Of a stretch of 64,000 nucleotides of DNA, positions 57,401 through 64,000 are shown piece after piece. Location of the stretch: contig JAKGHH010000007.1 in NCBI GenBank assembly GCA_022828595.1, positions 41,587,973-41,651,972 on the forward strand. The letters are read 5' to 3'. A program made the translations under genes and the position numbers. The notes below the pieces were generated by a model, which searched no databases, was not told the DNA's origin, and was given only the letters and a program-made list of their open reading frames with translations. The stretch is from Nelumbo lutea (taxonomy: Eukaryota > Streptophyta > Magnoliopsida > Proteales > Nelumbonaceae). Position 1 is the first letter of the stretch; each line of letters begins with the position of its first letter.

Positions 57401-60400
57401 TTGGGACACTCTAGACAGGGCTAGTCTATTGGTGAAAAGAGGATTTCAGATGTTCCAAACAAAATGAGTTTAAAGTTTGCAAGGGAACTTTATGAGCTAA
57501 GGCTCATGATAAAAGGGTTCTTATGGCACGATGTTGAGCCTTGTTCAGGGGAGCAAAAAGAAAGAAGTGGTTGAGGGAGAGGAGGAAGGAGAAAGTGAAG
57601 CTGGTTCTATAGAGTTTAGACAAGAGGGTGGAAAGTTGAACATATGAACAAAGGAAGAAGAAGATGATGAGATGGGGGTGGAGAAGGGATGAAATTAAGG
57701 AGAAGGAAAATCAAGAGATTCATTTCAGAGTTAAAGCTGTACAAACATAGGTGGTGGGGAAAGGTGGAGGGGATTTGAATGAGTGGGGCCCACTTGGTAG
57801 CGACAGTTTGAACTAAGCCAACATGGACTTTCAGTCAAATTGACTGAAAATTTGGAGGGACAAGGGCTTTATTTGTAAAATACCAGTAAAATTTGGAGAA
57901 AGTGAAGCTGGTTCTATAGAGTTTAGAGAAGAGGGTGGAAAGTTGAACATATGAACAAAGGAAGAAGAAGATGATGAGATGGGGGTGGAGAAGGGATGAA
58001 ATTAGGGAGAAGGAAAATCAAGAATTCATTTCAGAGTTAAAGCTGTACAGACATAGGTGGTGGGGAAAGGTGGAGGGGATTTGAATGAGTGGGGCCCACT
58101 TGGTAGAGAGCAGGAAAAAGGGGTTGGAAAGGATTGCTAGACTTGATAGGGTGGAAGAAGAAGAGTGGCTGATGAGGGAGGACCAACTGGAAAGGGATGG
58201 ATTGAAAGGAGAGATGAAAAGGATTATTTTAAGAGAAGAAATAAGCTAGAGGCAGAAATCAAGGGCTATTTGGCTAAAAGAAGGGGACAAAATTCAGCAT
58301 ATTTCCATGCTTTTGCGAGTGCTAGGAGGAGAAACCTCATTACAAGAATTCAGGTGGGGGAGAATTTGGTGGATACTTGGGATGAGATACAAAGGAAGGT
58401 TGAGGAATGTTACAAGGGTCTGTATAGAGAGAAGTTCTAGAGTTGGGTGGGCCTAGGACATTGGAGCCTAGGAAACTAGTTAGTTTTTCTGCAAATTAGT
58501 TGGAGAGGGAGATTGAGATCGAGGAAATAAGGGAAGCCTTGAAGAAGATAGATGGGAATAAAGCCCCAGGGCTGGATGGGTTTAATTTCAATCTTATTAA
58601 GGCTGGTTGGAGCTTTCTGGAAGAAGGCTTTCCAAAGATGATTAAAGAATTCTGTGGTTTGAAAGATCTTGATAGGAGAAATAATATTACTTTTAATTTC
58701 TACCCACCAAAGACAGGTACTTTGTGTTCCAGCTCTCTAACCTCTTCTCCACACTCGCAATTATTGGTCTGCAAATCCCAGTTTTAGAGGCTTTAGACCC
58801 CACTGGCAAATCCAAATAAAGGAAAGCAAGCTCCCCAGTTTAGCATTCAAACTCGACAACAAATTGATCCAGATCCTCCCTTCCTACCTCCCCCATCCTA
58901 ATTATCATGCTCTTAGATAAATTAACTTTCAACACTTTGAACATTCAAAGTTAGCCAAAATGGACCTTAGATTTAACACTTGTTCCACTAAAGCATTCGG
59001 AAAGATGAGAGTGTCATCAGCATACTGGAGATGAGAAATGCAAGGTCCCTCTAAGCCCATTTTGAAGCCTTCAATCCAACCCAACTAAGTAGCCTTAACC
59101 AAAAGCAAATTCAGCACTTCCATAACTAGAACAAACAACAATGAGGAAACTGGGTCCCCCTGCCAAAATCCCCTAGAGGCCTGAAAGAACTCCAATGAGA
59201 CTCCATTAATCAGCAAAGAGAAGGAAACAGATGAAACACAGGCATACATCCAGCCCCTCCGCCTCTCCCTGAACCTCATTATGCTTTGCAACTCTTCCAG
59301 GAAACCCCATTCCACATGGTCATAAGCTTTCACAATATCAATTTTGCACATCTACTCTGGTCTCCCACTCCTTAGCCTAGAGCCAATACATTCACCAGCC
59401 ACCAATACCCCATCCAAAATCTGCCTGCCTTCCACAGAGCCTATTTGAGTTTCTTCCACCACCTCACATAGTTTTCAAGGCGCCAAGGCGAGTCTAGGCG
59501 ACTGGGGGGCGCCTTGTCGCCTAGTCACCTAGGCAGGCACCTAGGCGTTGCCTAGGCGATGGATTTTTTATGTTAAAAATATAGATCCTAGGTTAGTTCC
59601 CTAGGTACCATAACCATATTTTTGTAATAATTATTCATGATTTTCATAAGAAAAGTATAAATTTCATATTAAAGTATAGAAAATCAACATATTAGAATAT
59701 ATGGAAGAGGAAAATGTGCTGATTTGATAAAATTTTAAGTTCTTCCTTACTTATTGGTTCAGGTTTTAAGTCTTTGAGGGTTCAATACAGCATTTAGCAA
59801 TGTTTGTGTTGATTAAACCCTAATAAATAAGAAAATAATAAAAAGAAATTAGTATATAAACACACAAAATGATTATTTTAGTTTAATAGTGTTAATTATA
59901 ATCTCAAAAAGAATGAATAAGGTAGTATTTTATAGTAGGAAGTAGAAAACTGCTAGGCGATTAGGCGAGGCGAGCCTCAAAGGGCGCCTTGTTGCCTAGG
60001 CGTCGCCTTGACAACTATGCCTCCCCATGAATTACACCTCTCAACCTCCTGGATAACACCTTGGCCAAGAGCTTGTAAGGGCTGCAAATTAGACTTATTG
60101 GCCTGAACCCATTTAACTTCACTGCTCCATCTTTCTTCTGAATCAAAGTAATAGAACTTATATTTGAATCACTTTTTAAACATTCTTGAGGATAAAGAGA
60201 CACAAAATGCAAACCCGGTTGCAATGTGAATTTACCATCACCAAGAAATCAGTATACTATTTGAAAAGTAATTGAAACTGAAATAAAAACATGCTAAGGG
60301 TTGCTAGTGGACTGACAGATGAATGATGTGGACGCGTATTGGGAGCAGCAGCAGCAATGATCGGTGTTCTCATCCTATCCAATTCGGCAGCAATAGTCTT

Positions 60401-63400
60401 ATCCATTCGGCAGATTAGATTAGACTATCTTGTTATTCTTATCTTATCTTATTAAGTTAGTAGATTAGATTATCTTATCTTATTAGATTAGGATTAAGAG
60501 AGACTTATCTTATCTTATCTTATCTTATTAGATTAGGATTAAGAGAGACTTATCTTATCTTATCTTATCTTATTAGATTAGGATTAAGAGAGACTTATCT
60601 TATCTTATCTTATCTTATCAGTCTTATCTTATGAAGATAGAGCTGGAGGTCTCCCTATTCAGCAAGGAGTCTCCCTAAGAGCAGGACTCCTGTAATCTCC
60701 TATTTAAGAAGCCGCTATTATTGAATGAAGGCATCGAAAATTTCAGTCAAGAAAGAGAGCAAGGAGAGTTAGGTGATCTCTTGGACAAATCACCATTAGG
60801 GCGCCAAGATAGGTTCATCAAGAGCAGGGAGGAACAAGGGAAAACAGGAGGTTTTCCCCGTGGACCGACCCGTGACGAGATCCTATTCTCGGGCCCATAA
60901 CAATTTGGTATCAGAGCAAGGCGTCATGGGTGATCTGGAGCAGTTGTCGTCCAGGGTCCATGAACTCGAGCATCGGCTCGTGGAGACCAGCTCAGAAGTA
61001 CAGGAAATCAATGACGAAGTCAGGGAGCTATGGCGTCTGATGGAGTTATTCCTTTCTAGCAAGGAGAGGAACACAGAGGGGGCGGCAGCCATTAGTGGCC
61101 ACCGACCGGATTTGTCGGAGTCTTCCGGCGAGCAGCAGATCGTCAACCAAGGGGCCGCGGTCATTCCCAAGTACAACAGGTTGGAATTTCCGTCGTACAA
61201 CGGCAACGGAGATCCCTTGGGTTGGCTGTACCGGTGCAGGCAGTTTTTTTGCAATCAACGGACAGACGACCGAGACAAGGTAAGCCTAGCCGCCTTTCAC
61301 CTAACGGAGGAAGCGCAACTCTGGTTCTATCGATTGGAACAGGAAGAACCCGGGCTTAGTTGGACCCAGTTGAAATCCTACTGCCTTCTTAGGTTTGGGC
61401 CCCCACTGACAAGCAACCCCTTAGGTAAACTGATCAACCTCAAACAGACGTGAACGGTGGTTGAATACCAGCGCCAATTCCAGACCCTCCTTGCTAGAGC
61501 AGCTTCGGTACGACCGGACCAGCAGGTAGATATGTTCACCACAGGGTTAGTAGAACCCTTGAGGGTGGATGTGGAGATGCAACACCCCCCCAACCTGGTC
61601 ATAGCCATGAATATAGCTCGCACTTTCGAATGCAAGCTACAACTCAACCGCGGAACCGTCAGTATGGGGCGGCCTCCATCAGCATGGACATCCCTGGAAC
61701 CACTCGGAATGGCTTTATATTCAGCAGCCAGCCAAGAACGGAAGCCACAGACGAGCAACAATTCCAGATCAGCATCTAGTATGGGGATCAGCGTCGTTGC
61801 ACCCCCTATTAAGCACTTGTCCAGGGCTGAGATGGCGGAACGCAGGGCGAGGGGACAATGTTTTAATTGTGATGAACTCTACTCAGCAGGGCACAAGTGC
61901 AAGAGACTTTTCTCTCTTGGTAGAACAAGAGGAAGATGAGGATGAACCCTCTTCATTGGAACTCGATCTAGGAGGGCAAAGTCATTCCACCTATCCGGGA
62001 TTCCTTTGACTATGTTTCAAGACACCCATCCTGAATTCGAGCTTGAGGACAAGCTCGTAGTCCAGGAGGGGAGTAATGATGTGGATGCGTATTGGGAACA
62101 GCAGCAACAATGATCCGGTGTTCTCATCCTATCCAATTCGGCAGCAACAGTCTTATCCATTCGGCAGATTAGATTAGACTATCTTGTTATTCTCATCTTA
62201 TCTTATTAAGTTAGTAGATTAGATTATCTTATCTTATTAGATTAGGATTAAGAGAGACTTATCTTATCTTATTAGATTAGGATTAAGAGAGACTTATCTT
62301 ATCTTATCTTATCTTATTAGATTAGGATTAAGAGAGACTTATCTTATCTTATCAAGATAGAGCTAGAGGTCTCCCTATTCAGCAAGGAGTCTCCCCAAGA
62401 GCAGGACTCTTGTAATTTCCTATTTAAGGAGCCACTATTATTGAATGAAGGCATCGAAAATTTCAGTCAAGAAAGAGAGCAAGGAGAGTTAGGTAATCTC
62501 TTGGACAAATCACCATTAGGGCGCCAAGATAGGTTCATCAAGAGCAGCGAGGAACAAGGGAAAACAGGAGGTTTTCCCCATGGACCGACCCATGACGAGA
62601 TCCTATTCTCGGGCCCATAACAATGAATTAGCAAATCAAGGGGAAGTAAGGGATCAGTTAAATTGGGGCCAAGCTGGATAGGAGCTAATGTATTTTCTTT
62701 GTATGGAGGTTTGCTGAGGCACCTTCTATTTGGGTTTTCAGCTTTGCTGTATTCACATTTTATTTCTGATTAATAAAACCAGTACTGTTATTCATGAGAA
62801 AAAGTAGTAAGCATAAAAATAAATTTATTAAATGCATTGATTTGTTAAAAATATTAAGTATGTTAATAAGTAGAACATTGGAAAGAGTGTTGTTTGAAAT
62901 AAACTGAGCATATTAGCAAAAGGCTTCCACTTATTGTGAAGGAAAAATCAGATACATAAGGAGAGAGCTTCCATGTCTTACCTTTCCATTGGATCAGAAG
63001 TTTGCTACATTGGCAATTAAATATTGTTGTTGGACTACAATGATCACTTATTGTGTTTTTATTTTTCAATGTTGAGATATTGGGCTGGATAGCTTCTCTA
63101 GCTGTCCCTTTCTTTATTCTTTATTTTATTCGTTGTGGGCTTTAGTTATTATGGGCCTCAGGCCCCTTTTGTTATTTTTATTTCTTTGTTTCTCTCATTC
63201 TTATTAACAGCCACCCTACTAGGTGCATTGATGTAATGTCCACTTTATTTTATGATAGATTGAATAAAAGAGAGAAAGTGGCTGGGAGAAAGCTACGATC
63301 TCTTCTTCCAAAACCTTCTTTTCTTCTTCTCTCTTCTTCATTGGTGTTTTAGATCTGTTTTCTACTGTTTTTACCTTGATTAAACATACTGTTTTACAGC

Positions 63401-63783
63401 ATTAACTGTCAACTGTCAATAAATTTTATCCCAAAAATAATGATAAAGAAATTAAAAAAAGGCATTGAGGTGATCTTTGGCTTTCTAGGAAAACTAAAGA
63501 ATACATTATTATTTTTATCAAGTTAAATGCCTTATCATCTCAAATAACACTTAAAATTCTAATGATCCTCTCGACCTGCTATGTTTCTCCACACAATATA
63601 AAATAAATTGTCACTGTTTACATTTTGTCTGCTTTATTGTTAATTTGCAATGTCTGGAATCAGGTTGATCTTGTTGAGCCAGTATCACATTTTCTGGAGG
63701 CTGCCCGTGAAAGCTTGGTTCCTGAGAACAGTACAATTTCAGATATGCACAAGGCAGTAAATTTTTATCTACTTCCACTTCAG
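42458..63783 (+). CDS. NTM1: Alpha-N-terminal protein methyltransferase 1 (NTMT1 family), 5' part
   Basis: Four coding exons join in frame: 42458-42589, 42677-42821, 48207-48283, 63664-63783 (158 codons here; the gene continues past the window). All introns are GT-AG. Exon 1 encodes the acidic N-terminus and [11 protein letters not shown]. Exon 2 encodes the [13 protein letters not shown] helix and [11 protein letters not shown]. Exon 3 carries the SAM-binding loop [13 protein letters not shown] (residues 97-109), and exon 4 opens with [15 protein letters not shown], whose Glu should hold the SAM ribose. The enzyme methylates the alpha-amino group of proteins beginning Xaa-Pro-Lys after Met removal, in nucleus and cytosol. 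Family proteins are about 220-280 residues, so the SAM-binding half is seen and roughly 100 residues are missing to the right. Introns 2 and 3 are 5,385 and 15,380 bp and full of transposons. Confidence 0.92.
42832..42952. repeat. CA/CT microsatellite and 50-bp tandem duplication
   Basis: (CA)n then (CT)n runs just after the exon 2 donor are followed by a unit starting CTCTCGTTCCTCTTGGGGTTT and ending CTGCATTCTGAAT, present twice with identical wording (about 42,858-42,905 and 42,906-42,952). It lies in intron 2 of the methyltransferase. Confidence 0.75.
42953..44322. other. Intron 2 of the methyltransferase, 5' part
   Basis: No host coding is seen. From about 43,500 the sequence resembles interspersed repeat DNA: 43,984-44,115 matches 10,017-10,130. 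A plus-strand frame at 44,020-44,400 is Lys-rich but unrecognised. Confidence 0.45.
44323..44396. mobile_element. 74-bp near-perfect palindromic Tourist-like MITE
   Basis: Starts GGCTCAGTTTGGAAAGAGTG and ends CACTCC-type CTCCTTCCAAACTAAGCC. The halves pair along nearly their full length around a TTGCACTG centre. TTA flanks both ends (44,320-44,322 and 44,397-44,399), the usual PIF/Harbinger duplication. Same family as 29,928-30,374. Confidence 0.75.
44680..44815 (+). mobile_element. Possible LINE 3' end (plus strand)
   Basis: TTTCTTTAATAAAATTTGTC followed by TTTTACTTATAAAAAAG is the ending typical of many plant LINEs. No ORF belonging to it could be read upstream, so this would be a heavily 5'-truncated copy. 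Confidence 0.4.
44860..46980 (-). mobile_element. LINE fragment with reverse transcriptase
   Basis: On the minus strand 46,806-46,474 reads [18 protein letters not shown], then [20 protein letters not shown], the LINE RT block with the first catalytic Asp. 46,301-46,008 reads [16 protein letters not shown], where the usual Phe-Ala-Asp-Asp reads Phe-Ala-Asn-Asp, then [17 protein letters not shown]. The tail toward 44,860 is poorly preserved and could not be read as a zinc-knuckle C-terminus. A TIR element (45,863-45,996) is inserted in it. The copy is dead through stops and the Asp loss. Confidence 0.75.
45863..45996. mobile_element. Short TIR element inside the LINE
   Basis: The arms GGCTATGTTTGGTTT and AAACCAAACACAGCC match inversely at 14 of 15 positions. 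Inside are GGAAAGGAAGGGAAAG and its near-inverse CTTTCCTTTCCTTTCC. Same arm family as 25,020-25,145. Total 134 bp, no coding capacity. Confidence 0.7.
46981..48206. other. Intron 2 of the methyltransferase, 3' part
   Basis: No host exon is seen until the acceptor TTCTTATAG at 48,206. A minus-strand open frame of 100 residues (47,492-47,190) was not recognised. A poly-T stretch (about 47,685-47,699) may mark another retroposon end. Confidence 0.45.
48284..49084. other. Start of intron 3 of the methyltransferase
   Basis: The GTACAG donor follows exon 3. No element or gene could be recognised up to the poly-T of the LINE at 49,085; the plus frame at 48,687-49,019 has no family resemblance. Confidence 0.45.
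49085..50345 (-). mobile_element. 5'-truncated LINE with zinc-finger and RNase H C-terminus
   Basis: On the minus strand, 50,338-50,072 reads the reverse-transcriptase-associated zinc-binding segment ([36 protein letters not shown]). 49,825-49,508 then reads a plant LINE RNase [20 protein letters not shown] with the first catalytic Asp, then [13 protein letters not shown] poly-T at 49,086 on the plus strand is the poly-A tail. Everything 5' of the zinc segment is missing; a copia LTR starts about 10 bp away. Confidence 0.75.
50350..50700 (-). repeat. Copia 3' LTR
   Basis: A 351-bp stretch starts TGGGAGAG and ends TCTTTACA on the plus strand. On the element strand the polypurine tract CTTGAGGGAGAG sits immediately before it. 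No partner copy exists in the window, so the ends are set by TG...CA and the polypurine tract alone. Confidence 0.55.
50792..52200 (-). pseudogene. Copia reverse transcriptase and RNase H
   Basis: 52,138-51,920 reads [20 protein letters not shown] and [10 protein letters not shown]. The next part (to 51,700) gives KSIYGLKQSP-type residues through a frame with a stop. 51,700-51,329 has the catalytic [13 protein letters not shown] box and [11 protein letters not shown]. RNase H reads from 51,292 ([31 protein letters not shown]) to 50,792 ([20 protein letters not shown]). Several stops separate the pieces. Confidence 0.85.
52505..53480 (-). pseudogene. Copia integrase
   Basis: The HHCC zinc region ([10 protein letters not shown]) lies near 53,440. 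A frame change in a CTCT run near 53,395 separates it from the core. The core has [32 protein letters not shown] (where many relatives have Gly-Glu-Tyr) and [20 protein letters not shown] with the catalytic Glu. The C-terminal part reads [13 protein letters not shown] and [14 protein letters not shown], then a proline-rich tail. The core (53,359-52,505) is one open frame of 284 residues. Confidence 0.88.
53481..54136 (-). pseudogene. Copia protease and pre-integrase region
   Basis: The open frame reads [18 protein letters not shown], the copia aspartic-protease active site with the catalytic Asp. It continues VSLADG-like [17 protein letters not shown], then [19 protein letters not shown] and [15 protein letters not shown], the usual pre-integrase sequence. 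It overlaps the gag frame end by a few bases in another register. Confidence 0.82.
54124..55203 (-). pseudogene. Copia gag
   Basis: The best preserved part, 54,780-54,124, has [58 protein letters not shown] and the zinc knuckle [15 protein letters not shown]. Upstream, after two stops, [19 protein letters not shown] (about 54,960-54,900) is the gag N-terminal block. A possible start is the ATG at about 55,203 ([14 protein letters not shown]), followed by a stop within 15 codons. The part between about 55,150 and 55,000 is not typical of copia gag. Confidence 0.75.
55268..55830 (-). mobile_element. 5'-truncated LINE fragment
   Basis: The poly-T at 55,270-55,279 is the poly-A end on the minus strand. 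Upstream, 55,785-55,549 reads a [17 protein letters not shown] and [15 protein letters not shown] segment, the C-terminal end of plant LINE zinc-knuckle regions. Nothing of the RT is present. Confidence 0.6.
55832..56432 (-). pseudogene. Plant mobile domain (PMD) pseudogene, copy 2
   Basis: 56,432-56,232 reads [18 protein letters not shown], the PMD signature. After a frame change, 56,245-55,832 reads [31 protein letters not shown] and [20 protein letters not shown]. The last block is the same as in copy 1 at 33.9-34.7 kb. Upstream the coding seems to be cut by the TIR element at 56,502-57,232. PMD domains occur in MAIL1-type host genes and in several plant transposons; this copy is broken. 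Confidence 0.7.
56502..57232. mobile_element. GGCG-rich TIR element with 9-bp target duplication
   Basis: AGTATACTC flanks the element exactly on both sides (56,493-56,501 and 57,233-57,241). The ends read AGTGATTTAAAAGGCATG at the left and GCTTTTAAAACACCA at the right, imperfect inverted copies. GAGGCGC-rich arms follow on both sides and the middle is AT-rich. The 9-bp duplication is typical of Mutator-like elements. No transposase is encoded, so it is non-autonomous (731 bp). Confidence 0.75.
57233..57420. other. Flank of the TIR element, possible PMD continuation
   Basis: The minus frame at 57,351 continues toward the TIR element ([19 protein letters not shown]). It could be the upstream part of PMD copy 2, separated by the insertion, but no family motif is clear. 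Confidence 0.3.
57421..58695 (+). mobile_element. LINE fragment, plus strand, ORF2 up to the RT start
   Basis: 58,165-58,440 and 58,500-58,700 read the LINE ORF2 region before and into RT. These include [20 protein letters not shown] (other frame near 58,240), then [30 protein letters not shown], and the RT start [21 protein letters not shown] frameshift near 58,265 and stops near 58,440 break it. It stops at an ITFN-like residue string near 58,690, just where RT would continue. A 200-bp direct duplication lies within (57,597-58,106). Confidence 0.75.
57597..58106 (+). repeat. Direct duplication of about 200 bp in the LINE
   Basis: GAAGCTGGTTCTATAGAGTT to GAGTGGGGCCCACTTGGTAG occurs at 57,597-57,800 and again at 57,904-58,106. 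Wording is nearly the same (a few substitutions and one 1-base gap). About 105 bp of different sequence lie between the copies. Confidence 0.85.
58700..60224 (-). mobile_element. LINE fragment, minus strand, RT core
   Basis: 60,224-60,015 reads [20 protein letters not shown] and [18 protein letters not shown], the RT block after GxDGF. Past the inserted TIR element (59,474-60,016) the RT resumes: [20 protein letters not shown], then [36 protein letters not shown], and near 59,020 [11 protein letters not shown] with the catalytic Asp pair. Stops interrupt it. It starts in protein terms where the plus-strand LINE at 57.4-58.7 kb ends. Confidence 0.8.
59474..60016. mobile_element. Second GGCG-rich TIR element, inserted in the LINE RT
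   Basis: Left end TAGTTTTCAAGGCGCCAAGG, right end CGCCTTGACAACTA; they are inverted copies apart from single differences (TAGTT[TG]TCAAGGCG). GCCTAGGCG-rich arms flank an AT-rich centre, as in the element at 56,502. It splits the RT between the RRLRGVIH and VVEETQ blocks. The target duplication is not clean. Confidence 0.7.
60225..60323. other. Spacer before the gag-only LTR element
   Basis: Short AT-rich flank between the LINE fragment and the target duplication ATGAA (60,319-60,323). No feature is seen. Confidence 0.5.
60324..60902 (+). repeat. 5' LTR of the gag-only element
   Basis: 579 bp with a block of TTATC/TATCT repeats and a TAGATTAGGATTAAGAGAGA unit repeated three times. The 3' LTR has the same units in different number, which explains its 33-bp shorter length. 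A TATTTAAG box precedes the GCTATTATTGAATGAAGGC segment, where the transcript may start. Confidence 0.9.
60906..60917 (+). promoter_or_regulatory. tRNA-Met primer binding site
   Basis: TGGTATCAGAGC is the complement of the initiator-methionine tRNA 3' end, the commonest plant LTR retrotransposon primer. It lies 3 bases inside the 5' LTR. Confidence 0.92.
60926..61939 (+). pseudogene. Gypsy gag of the gag-only element
   Basis: The frame starts at ATG 60,926 ([18 protein letters not shown]). It has a coiled N-terminus, the capsid block ([51 protein letters not shown]) and the second helix set ([14 protein letters not shown]). A zinc knuckle ([18 protein letters not shown]) follows. A TGA at 61,451-61,453 interrupts the frame within LINLKQT/TVVEYQ, and a later frameshift near 61,910 leads into an acidic EQEEDEDE tail. 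Read-through apart, this copy makes only a truncated Gag. Gag from related elements may package its RNA. Confidence 0.85.
62061..62076 (+). promoter_or_regulatory. Polypurine tract
   Basis: CCAGGAGGGGAGTAA directly precedes the 3' LTR, the expected plus-strand primer for cDNA synthesis. Confidence 0.8.
62077..62622 (+). repeat. 3' LTR of the gag-only element
   Basis: 546 bp, partner of 60,324-60,902. Differences are mostly C/T and G/A, as expected from methylated-cytosine decay, plus loss of some TTATC units. Followed by the target duplication ATGAA. Confidence 0.9.
62628..63663. other. End of intron 3 of the methyltransferase; possible solo LTR
   Basis: No coding is seen before the acceptor GGAATCAG at 63,663. 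The stretch 63,070-63,415 starts TGTTGAGATATTGGGC and has a GATTGAATAAAAGAG box and a TC-rich leader-like tract, as in a copia LTR. No partner or target duplication could be shown. Confidence 0.4.
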
Positions 63784-64000
63784 GTAAACACTATGCAAGT
63801 TCAATCATGCTCCCCCTTCCCAAAGGCAGTCATGGACACCCTAAAAGAAGTGCCATGAGCACACATGCAGGAAGCGAATATGTAATTAATATAAGATGAT
63901 TACCGAGAATTCCTCGATGTTTTACAAAATGCAGCATTATTTTATCTGTCATAAAACTGACTGATGGTGCCCAATATTTTAAATCCCAGCATAGAGGTTG
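63784..64000 (+). other. Start of intron 4 of the methyltransferase
   Basis: GTAAACAC follows exon 4 (CCACTTCAG). The short open frame that reads on from the exon is intronic. The rest of the gene lies to the right of the window. Confidence 0.7.

Larger units (their letters stand above)
60324..62622 (+). mobile_element. Gag-only LTR retrotransposon (TR-GAG-like), 2.3 kb
   Basis: LTRs at 60,324-60,902 and 62,077-62,622 start TGATGTGG and end CCATAACA. The 5-bp target duplication ATGAA is present on both sides (60,319-60,323 and 62,623-62,627). A perfect tRNA-iMet primer site TGGTATCAGAGC (60,906-60,917) follows the 5' LTR and a polypurine tract GGAGGGGAG precedes the 3' LTR. Inside are only gag and, at about 62,015-62,070, a [19 protein letters not shown] string that matches the end of gypsy pol. 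Protease, RT, RNase H and integrase are absent. The two LTRs differ at only about 3-4% of positions by eye (apart from repeat-number changes), so it moved fairly recently, presumably using proteins from another element. Confidence 0.9.

Noticed and set aside
57421..60224. Twin-priming inversion of a LINE
   Set aside because: Twin priming places the inverted 5' segment on the 5' side of the 3' segment; here it lies on the other side, so a later inversion or two insertions fit better.

Overview
This is a stretch of nuclear DNA from a flowering plant, most likely a woody or otherwise TE-rich dicot or magnoliid; the species cannot be named from the sequence. The evidence is spliced genes with GT-AG introns, an intronless PLS-class pentatricopeptide repeat (PPR) gene, a CHUP1/IPGA1-type coiled-coil gene, and a dense cover of plant retrotransposons (Tat-type Ty3/gypsy, Ty1/copia, LINEs) and MITEs. 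No rRNA, tRNA or CRISPR was found, and there is no sign of organellar or bacterial sequence.

Three host genes can be supported. (1) A plus-strand CHUP1/IPGA1-like gene runs from about 21.6 to 31.2 kb, with a probable non-coding first exon and seven coding exons (792 codons). (2) An intronless minus-strand E-subclass PPR gene lies at 39.75-42.36 kb and resembles Arabidopsis At4g20770. (3) A plus-strand alpha-N-terminal protein methyltransferase (NTMT1 family) starts at 42,458, only 93 bp from the PPR ATG. Its first four coding exons cover 42.46-63.78 kb and it continues beyond the window. The last two genes form a head-to-head pair. The methyltransferase is stretched by a 5.4-kb and a 15.4-kb intron, both filled with transposable elements.

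Region by region: 0-6.5 kb holds a decayed minus-strand Tat-type gypsy element. 7.5-9.2 kb holds a decayed hAT transposase, followed by short tandem repeats. 11.1-21.2 kb is a nested composite: a full-length Tat-lineage LTR retrotransposon (11,350-21,049, LTRs and 5-bp target duplication intact, coding capacity lost) sits inside a small TIR element. This Tat copy carries a spliced-looking antisense ORF between pol and its 3' LTR, plus tandem repeats in the 3' untranslated part. 21.6-31.2 kb is the CHUP1/IPGA1-like gene with several MITEs in its introns. 31.2-39.7 kb is gene-poor, with tandem repeats, a plant-mobile-domain (PMD) pseudogene and a second copy of the MITE found at 11.1 kb. 44-60 kb (introns of the methyltransferase) holds several LINE fragments, a 5'-truncated copia element, a second PMD pseudogene and two GGCG-rich TIR elements. 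60.3-62.6 kb is a compact LTR element that kept gag and the last residues of pol but lost everything between.

The host genes are not an operon. The only functional coupling the sequence suggests is the shared promoter of the PPR/methyltransferase pair. The TE load is best read as successive insertions, of which the gag-only element appears youngest and the Tat copy much older.
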